This document shows positions 9,328 to 13,881 of a DNA stretch of 13,881 nucleotides, one piece after another. Both the position numbers and the translations under genes were made by a program. This DNA comes from JBOGHU01 sp050742255 (lineage in GTDB: Bacteria; Actinomycetota; Acidimicrobiia; Acidimicrobiales; CADCSY01): positions 1 to 13,881 of the forward strand of contig JBOGHU010000074.1 of assembly GCA_050742255.1 (NCBI GenBank). The letters run 5' to 3'. A model generated the notes under the pieces. That model was not told the DNA's origin. It worked only from the letters and a program-made list of their open reading frames with translations, and searched no databases. The stretch's first letter is position 1. Each line of letters starts with the position of its first letter.

Positions 9328-9843
9328 CTAGACGAGATAGCGGATCTCCCCCTCCGACGCGTTCACCACCGCCTCCATCCCGAGGACCAGGAGGGCGTTG
9401 AGGGCCCGGAACCGGTCGGCCTCGGCGTCAGCCTCGTCGGCAGCGGTGGGGGCGCCGGCCGTGGGGGTGGCGCCGGCCTCGGCCAGGGAGGCCAGCTCCG
9501 CGTCCCAGTCCGCCGACTGGGCGGCCAGCTTCAACCGCATCACGGGCGCCTGGACCAGGGCCCGCTGGAGGTCCTGGACGATGGTCACGACCACGTCGGT
9601 CGTCGTGCGGACCCCCGGGGTGGCCAGCAGGTGGAGGGCCTGCAGCTTGCGCATCGCCATGGCCGCCACCAGCACCGGGTCGGTCAGCTCCGCCGCCGCC
9701 GAGTCGATCTCGGTGAGGTCGAGGGTGATGTGGTCGGGGACGTCGAACCACCGCCGCAGGGTGGCGAACATCTCAGCGGTGACCGTGTGCAGGACCAGCA
9801 GCTCGTCGGGCTTGGGGATGCTCGGGACGGCGTCGTCGGCCAC
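9328..9843 (-). CDS. Conserved-looking protein of unknown function, 171 aa
   Basis: I do not recognise this family. The predicted protein is acidic, cytoplasmic-looking, and lacks a signal peptide or a long membrane helix. Residues about 15-90 are mixed helix/strand with hydrophobic periodicity (LLVLHTVTAEMFATLRRWFD, then HITLDLTEID and LVAAMAMRKLQALHLLAT). Residues about 124-142 form a low-complexity Ala/Glu/Asp linker (AGATPTAGAPTAADEADAEA), followed by a short helical end (FRALNALLVLGMEAVVNA). The GTG at 9843 lies 12 bp after the STAS stop; no strong ribosome-binding site is visible, and the ATG at residue 25 would remove a plausible part of the fold. Its place between a STAS protein and topA, on the same strand and closely spaced after the STAS gene, suggests co-transcription with the STAS gene and perhaps a regulatory partner role, which is inference. 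Confidence 0.7.
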   Translation of the reverse strand: MADDAVPSIPKPDELLVLHTVTAEMFATLRRWFDVPDHITLDLTEIDSAAAELTDPVLVAAMAMRKLQALHLLATPGVRTTTDVVVTIVQDLQRALVQAPVMRLKLAAQSADWDAELASLAEAGATPTAGAPTAADEADAEADRFRALNALLVLGMEAVVNASEGEIRYLV

Positions 9844-9855
9844 AACGACGCAGCT

Positions 9856-10200
9856 CTAGCCGGCCGGCCCGGCCACCGCCTCGTCGACGGAGTCGAACAT
9901 GGCGAAGACCCTGGTCAGCCCGGTCACCTCGAACACCTTGGCGATGCGTGACTGGTTGCACACCAGCCGCAGGTCGCCGTCGGTCGCCCGCACCCGCTTG
10001 AGCGCCCCCACCAGCACCCCCAGGCCGGTGGAGTCGAGGAAGTCGACGGCGTCGAGGTCGACCACGATCTGGTTCTGTCCCTGGGCCGCCAGGCCGTGGA
10101 GCTTCTCCCGCAGGTGCGGCACCGTGGCCACGTCGACCTCGCCCGAGACCGAGACCACCGAGTACCCAGCGCGCTCCGTGACGTCGAGTCCAAGCTCCAT
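9856..10200 (-). CDS. STAS-domain anti-sigma factor antagonist
   Basis: The 114-residue protein is almost entirely one STAS domain. MELGLDVTERAGYSVVSVSG begins with the usual first strands, VDVATVP leads to the first helix, and IVVDLDAVDFLDSTGLGVLVG (about 45-65) carries the conserved DS(T/S)GLG loop with Ser57, the residue normally phosphorylated by an anti-sigma kinase to release or block binding. In the unphosphorylated form such proteins bind the anti-sigma factor and free a sigma factor. I chose ATG 10200 over GTG 10218 because family members start just before this point and GGAGG (10212-10216) lies 11 bp upstream of the ATG, whereas the GTG has no such site. No anti-sigma kinase or sigma gene is in the window. 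In Streptomyces, as I recall, the STAS protein BldG is encoded not far from topA; orthology here is possible but unproven. Confidence 0.9.
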   Translation of the reverse strand: MELGLDVTERAGYSVVSVSGEVDVATVPHLREKLHGLAAQGQNQIVVDLDAVDFLDSTGLGVLVGALKRVRATDGDLRLVCNQSRIAKVFEVTGLTRVFAMFDSVDEAVAGPAG

Positions 10201-10256
10201 CGTCGGTCGCCCCTCCACCGCTCGTCGCTGCGTTCAGCCCCCCCGGGGCCCCGACC

Positions 10257-10262
10257 ACGCTA
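10257..10262 (-). promoter_or_regulatory. Possible -10 (TAGCGT) for STAS gene
   Basis: The 132-bp gap between the FN3 gene and the STAS start contains GGTAGCGT on the minus strand, 56 nt before the ATG. The same octamer occurs upstream of tRNA-Thr (hexamer at 3265-3270). No convincing -35 accompanies it. It could be a promoter element of this GC-rich genome or a coincidence. Confidence 0.25.
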
Positions 10263-10332
10263 CCGGACCGATCTCGGCGTGGCCACCGGCACCGGGCTGG
10301 CCGACACCTCGCCGGGCTCGGGCCAGCTGCGC

Positions 10333-11487
10333 TCAGAACGGGGCGTAGTGGTCGGCAGCCGTGTCCGCCGGCGTGTCCGTCGGCGTGTCCGTCGGTGCCT
10401 CCGAAGCCCGCTTGGCCAGGAAGCGCAGGTACAGGGCCCCCACCACCAGGGCCACCCCCCCGGCGACCCGGGCCAGGAGGTCCCAGGGGCCCCGGCCCTC
10501 GTCGATCTCGGCCACCACCGAGGAACCGCCGATCTCGGGCCGGGGCGCGTTCGGATCGAAGGGCAGATCGGAGGTGGGATCGGTGGCCTCGCCCTCGGGG
10601 CCGACCGACTGGCGCCCGACCACCGAGCGCCGGCTGCCCGAGACCGACTGACGCCCCGACGAGCGGGTTACCGCCCCCTTGCCACGGACGGTGGTGGCGG
10701 TCGTCGTCGGAACGGTGGGGTCGGGGGTGCCCACGACGACCACCGGGCTCGGGTCCGACACCACCTCGGTCACCTGGGCGTCGGGGCCGGCCCGCACCGC
10801 CAGCACCCGGTAGCGGTACTCCTTGCCCACCTCGATCCCGGTGTCGCGGAGCTTCGCCTCCTGAGTGCGCCCCATCTCGGTGAACTGGCCCCCCGGCCCG
10901 GCCCGCTCGACCCTGTACTCCTTGAGGTCCGGCTCGAGGTTGGCCTTCCACGACAGGTCGATGCGGGGGCTCCCCTCACCGGGCCCGGCGGTGTAGGTGG
11001 TGGCCAGCCCGCTCACCGGCGCCGGGGGGATGGCCACACCGAAGCGGAGCTCGATCCGCCCCGGCTGATCGAAGGCCAACCCCTTCTTCGGCTCCACCAC
11101 GGCGGTGACGAGGTAGGAGCGGTTGCAGGGGAAGGTGACCTCCACCGAGAACGGGACCTCGCCCTCCCCGCCCGGTGAGGTCTGCGAGGCGTCGAAGATC
11201 GGCGTGCACGGCGCTGGGCCGAGTGGCTCGAGCTCGAACGTGACCTCCTCGATGCCCTCCCCTCCAATGACATGACTGGGGTCGGCGGGGTGGCTGGCCA
11301 CTCCCGTGAGGACCTGGGGCCCCTGCCGGGGCCCCCGCACGTAGGGGGTGTCCTCAGGGGGATCCACAGAGGGATCCTCAGAGGGACTGGTCCACTTGCC
11401 TTCCGGCGGAATGGCCGCGGCCGGGGGGGCGAGGGCGAGCAGGCCCCCCAGCGCCAGGCCCCCAGCCCAAAGGACGGCACGCCTCAT
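10333..11487 (-). CDS. Secreted FN3-domain protein with C-terminal membrane anchor
   Basis: The 384-residue protein has a signal peptide (residues 1-25: RR, hydrophobic core, then PPAAA before IPPEG). Residues about 26-155 are a Pro/acidic region and a beta-rich part with two cysteines (94 and 121) that may form a disulfide. One fibronectin type III domain spans about 155-252 (IDLSWKANLEPDLKEYRVER, then GKEYRYRVLAVRAG). A Thr/Ser/Arg-rich linker with repeated GRQSV follows (about 255-300), then a helix at about 336-356 followed by RFLAKR, giving a type I topology with a short inner tail carrying PTDT-type repeats. No LPxTG or LAxTG motif precedes the helix. The ATG overlaps the sortase stop (ATGA), so the two are one operon. 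A cell-surface adhesive or structural role is likely but unproven. Confidence 0.8.
   Translation of the reverse strand: MRRAVLWAGGLALGGLLALAPPAAAIPPEGKWTSPSEDPSVDPPEDTPYVRGPRQGPQVLTGVASHPADPSHVIGGEGIEEVTFELEPLGPAPCTPIFDASQTSPGGEGEVPFSVEVTFPCNRSYLVTAVVEPKKGLAFDQPGRIELRFGVAIPPAPVSGLATTYTAGPGEGSPRIDLSWKANLEPDLKEYRVERAGPGGQFTEMGRTQEAKLRDTGIEVGKEYRYRVLAVRAGPDAQVTEVVSDPSPVVVVGTPDPTVPTTTATTVRGKGAVTRSSGRQSVSGSRRSVVGRQSVGPEGEATDPTSDLPFDPNAPRPEIGGSSVVAEIDEGRGPWDLLARVAGGVALVVGALYLRFLAKRASEAPTDTPTDTPADTAADHYAPF
10361..10396. repeat. Three 12-bp tandem repeats in FN3 protein tail
   Basis: Three adjacent 12-bp units of the gtgtccgtcggc type, differing at one or two bases, encode the APTDTPTDTPADT stretch at the C-terminal end of the FN3 protein. 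It is a short low-complexity expansion. Confidence 0.75.
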
Positions 11488-12257
11488 GCCTGGGCAGCCG
11501 GCCCCTCGAGGGCGGCCCGGACGATGAGCCGCTTGGCGGCCGACCCCTTGGGGTGGCAGGTGGTGAGGGTCAACGCCGGATCGGTGGTGGGGTCCAGCAC
11601 CGCCACGTCGGTGGGATCGGTGACGAAGGGTGTCTCCGACACCGTGTAGGTGCAGCTCCCGACCGGGGTCTCGAGGATGACCCGGTCGCCCGGCCCGAGG
11701 CGGTCGAGGTTGGCGAACGGGCGCCCGTAGGTGGTGCGGTGGCCGGCGATGCCCACGTTGCCGGCCTGGCAGGGCAACGGTGTGTTGTTGTAGTGGCCGG
11801 CCCCGGCCCGCAAGGCGCTGGCGGTCACGCCCTCCACGACCACCACGTCGACGTCGAGGGTGGGGATCTTGAGCCGGGTCAGGCTGTCGCCGACCGCCAC
11901 GTCACCGTCGCGGTACGCCTGCTCCAGCTCGGGGCTGACCAGCTGGCGGTCGAGGCGGCCCTGGACCTGGCCCTGGTACAGGTTGGTGTAGAGGGGGTAC
12001 CCCAGCACCGCCACCGCGGCCAGGAGCAGCGCCACCGACAGCCCGGACAGGGCCCGCCTGGCCCACACCCGGGTGCGCAGCGCCTCGATGACCCGGCTCA
12101 GCGGATCGGCGGGCGGGTCGGTGGGACCGCCCCGAGAGGGAGGACCGCCGACGCCGACGGGGACCGCACGGGAGCGGGATCGCTGCCACAAGAGAGAGCC
12201 GGCCACCAGCACCAGCAAGGCCACCGCGATGGCGATGACGGCGACGGCGAGAACCAT
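11484..12257 (-). CDS. Class E sortase
   Basis: The 257-residue membrane transpeptidase has the sortase catalytic triad: His173 in GIAGHRTTYGRPF, Cys234 in TLTTCHPKG, and Arg243 in AKRLIVRA. The TLTTC form of the Cys motif and GHRTTYG are typical of class E, which in actinobacteria usually anchors LAxTG proteins to peptidoglycan. There are two hydrophobic segments, residues 1-24 and 69-91, instead of a single N-terminal anchor; between them is a Pro/Arg-rich loop. I chose ATG 12257 because GGAGG (12263-12267) lies five bases upstream; the open frame continues to 12458, but that extension is Arg-rich and not family-like. The stop overlaps the FN3 gene start. The FN3 protein is the natural candidate partner, though it lacks a recognised sorting motif. 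Confidence 0.9.
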   Translation of the reverse strand: MVLAVAVIAIAVALLVLVAGSLLWQRSRSRAVPVGVGGPPSRGGPTDPPADPLSRVIEALRTRVWARRALSGLSVALLLAAVAVLGYPLYTNLYQGQVQGRLDRQLVSPELEQAYRDGDVAVGDSLTRLKIPTLDVDVVVVEGVTASALRAGAGHYNNTPLPCQAGNVGIAGHRTTYGRPFANLDRLGPGDRVILETPVGSCTYTVSETPFVTDPTDVAVLDPTTDPALTLTTCHPKGSAAKRLIVRAALEGPAAQA

Positions 12258-12262
12258 GAGGA

Positions 12263-12267
12263 CCTCC
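12263..12267 (-). promoter_or_regulatory. Ribosome binding site deciding sortase start
   Basis: A consensus GGAGG sits five bases before ATG 12257 on the minus strand, the clearest evidence against the 67-codon-longer open frame. Confidence 0.8.
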
Positions 12268-12443
12268 AAGCTAGCCACGGCGGCGACACCGTGGTGGTCG
12301 GGCGGGTGGACCTGTTCTTCAAGGGCTCTGTGGGTCAGCGCGCCCGGTGCGCCGGTGCCCTGCTCCCACGTCGCCCGCCTCGCAGCCCGCTCCCCAGGGC
12401 TGACCGTGCGCCTCCGCGCGACCTGATCCGATCTTCTTCTTCG

Positions 12444-12471
12444 ACCTCGGCAGGACAACTCCTGCCGAGGT
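12444..12471 (-). terminator. Hairpin terminator after tadE-like gene
   Basis: A perfect 12-bp stem (ACCTCGGCAGGA pairing with TCCTGCCGAGGT, minus strand) closes a 4-nt loop, starting 27 nt after the tadE-like stop and before the sortase operon. No T-run follows on the minus strand (it reads CGAAGAAGAAG), which is common for actinobacterial terminators. It separates the pilus genes from the sortase/FN3 genes. Confidence 0.7.
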
Positions 12472-12497
12472 GCCCGGACCCACGCGGGCGGGCTCGG

Positions 12498-12941
12498 CTA
12501 CCGCTCCACCCGCATGGTCGCCGAGGCGGTGAGGGTGACGTCGCCGACCAGGGCGCCCACCACGGGGAGGTCGGTCGGCGCCGAGTACCTGGCGACCACC
12601 CGGACCCGGCTGCCGGGCCCGTCCCGACCGCTGACCTCGACCCTCAGCCGCGCCGGCACCAGCCGCGCCCCGGCCAGGGCCGCCTGGCGGGCGGCGCCGG
12701 GGGCACTGCTCACCGCCGCTTCCCGGGCACCCTCGCGGGCGGCGTGGGTCACGAGCACCTGGTCCCGCACCACCACGGCCACCTGGAGCAGCGCCAGGGC
12801 CAGCACCGTGATCAGCGGGAGGACCAGGGCGACCTCCACTGCGGCCTGGCCCCGGTCCCCCCGCGCCCACCCGGCGGGGCTGGCCCGGGGCCCCCGGGAC
12901 AGCGGCGGGCCGCCGCCCCGGGCCCCCGGGGCGAGGCTCAC
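12498..12941 (-). CDS. TadE-like pilus-assembly pseudopilin
   Basis: The 147-residue protein has a TadE-like N-terminus: GDRGQAAVEVALVLPLITVL, with a Gly31/Gln32 prepilin-type cleavage site, Glu36 at mature position +5, and a membrane helix over about 33-55. Next comes the characteristic VVRDQVLVTHAAREGAREAAV region, then a beta-rich extracytoplasmic part ending in LTASATMRVER. TadE-family proteins are minor pseudopilins needed to assemble Flp/Tad fimbriae. The GTG start at 12941 overlaps the pilin stop (GTGA); the Gly/Pro-rich leader before Gly31 is long. It is the last gene before the hairpin terminator, and a second TadE/TadG gene, common in such loci, is not present here. Confidence 0.88.
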   Translation of the reverse strand: MSLAPGARGGGPPLSRGPRASPAGWARGDRGQAAVEVALVLPLITVLALALLQVAVVVRDQVLVTHAAREGAREAAVSSAPGAARQAALAGARLVPARLRVEVSGRDGPGSRVRVVARYSAPTDLPVVGALVGDVTLTASATMRVER

Positions 12942-13171
12942 GTCACCATCTTGACGATGCCGTTGAGGACGGTGTCGAGCAGGCCACTGATCTTGCCGGT
13001 GCCCTTGGCCCACGCCACGATGAGCAGCGCCACCGCCGCCACGCCCACCAGCACCAGGGCGTACTCGGCGGTGGTCTGCCCGTGCTGGGCGCGGGCACGG
13101 GCCAGCCCGGCGCCGGCCCACCGGACCAGGTGGAGGGCCAGGGTCTGGACATGGACTACAGGTGCGAGCAT
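12938..13171 (-). CDS. flp: Flp-family type IVb pilin
   Basis: The 77-residue protein is a Flp/Fap pilin, the major subunit of Tad fimbriae. After a 31-residue basic leader (ending ARARAQHG), cleavage by the TadV prepilin peptidase would occur at Gly31/Gln32, leaving QTTAEYALVLVGVAAVALLI. Glu36 and Tyr37 at mature +5/+6 are the hallmark of Flp pilins. The helix runs to about residue 54 and is followed by a short tail with KGTGKISGLLDTVLNGIVKMV. The start ATG 13171 is supported by AAAGGAG six bases upstream. It lies between a TadC-like gene and tadE, as expected in a Tad locus. Confidence 0.93.
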   Translation of the reverse strand: MLAPVVHVQTLALHLVRWAGAGLARARAQHGQTTAEYALVLVGVAAVALLIVAWAKGTGKISGLLDTVLNGIVKMVT

Positions 13172-13177
13172 GGGCTT

Positions 13178-13184
13178 CTCCTTT
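13178..13184 (-). promoter_or_regulatory. Strong ribosome binding site for flp
   Basis: AAAGGAG lies six bases before ATG 13171 on the minus strand, the best Shine-Dalgarno seen among the pilus genes, which fits high expression of a major pilin. Confidence 0.75.
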
Positions 13185-13242
13185 GCGTCTTGCGGATGCG
13201 GATGCGTTCTGCGGATCCGTCGGCAACACCGCCCGGCGCCGC

Positions 13243-13881
13243 TCACGAGATGCGCAGCGCCGAGAGGGCCCCGGCGACAAGGGGCACCACGGTGAGCAGC
13301 GCGAAGGCGGGAAGGGTGCAGAAGACGAGGGGGAAGAGCAGCTTGACGGGCACACGCCTGGCGGCGTCCTCGGCCCGGCGGCGCCGATCGGCCCGGAGTT
13401 CGACCGCCAGGCGCACGAGACCGTCGAGCAGCGGGGCGCCGTAGCGCTCCGACGTCACCAGCGCCGCCACCAGCGGCCGCACCGGCTCGCCGGCGCGACG
13501 GGGGAGCTCCTCGAGCGCCTCCCCCCACCGCCGGCCGAGGCGCACGTCGTCCACGACCCGTGCCAGCTCGGCGGCCAGCGGCGCCCGGGCACGCCGGGCC
13601 ACCGCCGCCACCGCCAGGGGGACGGTGAGCCCGGCCCCCACGGCCAGGGCGAAGAGGTCGACGACCTCGGGGAGTTGGGCCCGCACCGCCGTATCGTGGC
13701 TGTGCCGGGCCCGGCGCCGCGTCCAGAGGGGCAGGGACCAGACCACCAGGCCCACCGCGGGAGCGGCCGCCGGGCTCAGGGGGAGCGCGGCGCCGGCGGC
13801 CAGCACGGCCCGGCCCAGGCGCCGGGCGGCGGCGGGATGGGCCGACCGCCCTGCCCACCCCAGGACCACGGCGCCCACCGC
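13243..13881 (-). CDS. TadC-like type II secretion F-domain protein, partial
   Basis: The gene runs to the right edge; 211 residues are visible from GTG 13878, but the start is probably beyond the window since TadC proteins are usually longer. The N-terminal part has hydrophobic segments (AVLAAGAALPLSPAAAPAVG, then GLVVWSLPLW). A classic GspF/TadC core follows: LPEVVDLFALAVGAGLTVPL, RRWGEALEELPRRAGEPVR, LVTSERYGAPLLDGLVRLA and RRRRAEDAARRVPVKLLFPL, ending in a membrane helix (LVFCTLPAFALLTVVPLV). TadC and TadB form the inner-membrane platform that works with the TadA ATPase to assemble Flp fimbriae. The stop is 71 bp before the flp start. tadA and tadB would be expected further right, outside the window. 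Confidence 0.88.
   Translation of the reverse strand, partial: AVGAVVLGWAGRSAHPAAARRLGRAVLAAGAALPLSPAAAPAVGLVVWSLPLWTRRRARHSHDTAVRAQLPEVVDLFALAVGAGLTVPLAVAAVARRARAPLAAELARVVDDVRLGRRWGEALEELPRRAGEPVRPLVAALVTSERYGAPLLDGLVRLAVELRADRRRRAEDAARRVPVKLLFPLVFCTLPAFALLTVVPLVAGALSALRIS

Noticed and set aside
12258..12458. Longer sortase N-terminus
   Set aside because: The extension is Arg-rich and unlike sortases, and a consensus ribosome-binding site precedes the ATG at 12257.

Overview
The window is very GC-rich DNA with many GTG starts, 4-bp start/stop overlaps, a Tad-type pilus locus, an actinobacterial-style topoisomerase I with a basic repeat tail, and a class E sortase. This points to an actinobacterium, possibly from the Acidimicrobiia; the class assignment is inference, the phylum is fairly safe.

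Layout. (1) Positions 1-342 hold the 3' end of a plus-strand gene for a membrane protein, probably an MFS transporter. (2) Positions 314-3190 look like a small, decayed integrated island. It is bounded by a perfect 37-bp direct repeat that is the 3' half of a tRNA-Thr gene. Inside lie a DUF4234 membrane protein and a wrecked export operon: a 3' scrap of a periplasmic adaptor, an ABC ATPase with a 1-base deletion in its LSGGQ signature, and a MacB/FtsX-like permease that is frameshifted and cut short next to the repeat. No integrase is visible. (3) The intact tRNA-Thr(CGU) gene (3153-3228, minus) restores the chromosome. (4) From there to the right edge every confident gene is on the minus strand. 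In transcription order (right to left) they are: tadC-like (partial), flp pilin, tadE-like; terminator; class E sortase, FN3-domain surface protein; STAS anti-sigma antagonist, unknown 171-aa protein, topA; MFS transporter, tmk, holB; tRNA-Thr.

How they work together. MFS-tmk-holB form one translationally coupled unit, each start overlapping the preceding stop by 4 bp. They combine a transporter, dTMP synthesis for dTTP, and a clamp-loader subunit, beside topA, so the block is a DNA-replication/topology housekeeping locus. The pilus genes end at a 12-bp perfect hairpin. The sortase/FN3 pair, overlapping as ATGA, sits between the pilus genes and the STAS gene and suggests a cell-envelope module. 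From memory, a grouping of pilus genes, an anti-sigma antagonist, topA, tmk and holB also occurs in other actinobacteria, so the sortase/FN3 pair and the relic island are the accessory-looking parts.

The strongest unusual signals are the tRNA-Thr att duplication with its decayed cargo, the nine-copy pentapeptide tail of TopA, the split (unfused) MFS-Tmk arrangement, and a sortase paired with a protein lacking a recognisable sorting motif. I found no CRISPR array and no intact mobile-element enzyme.
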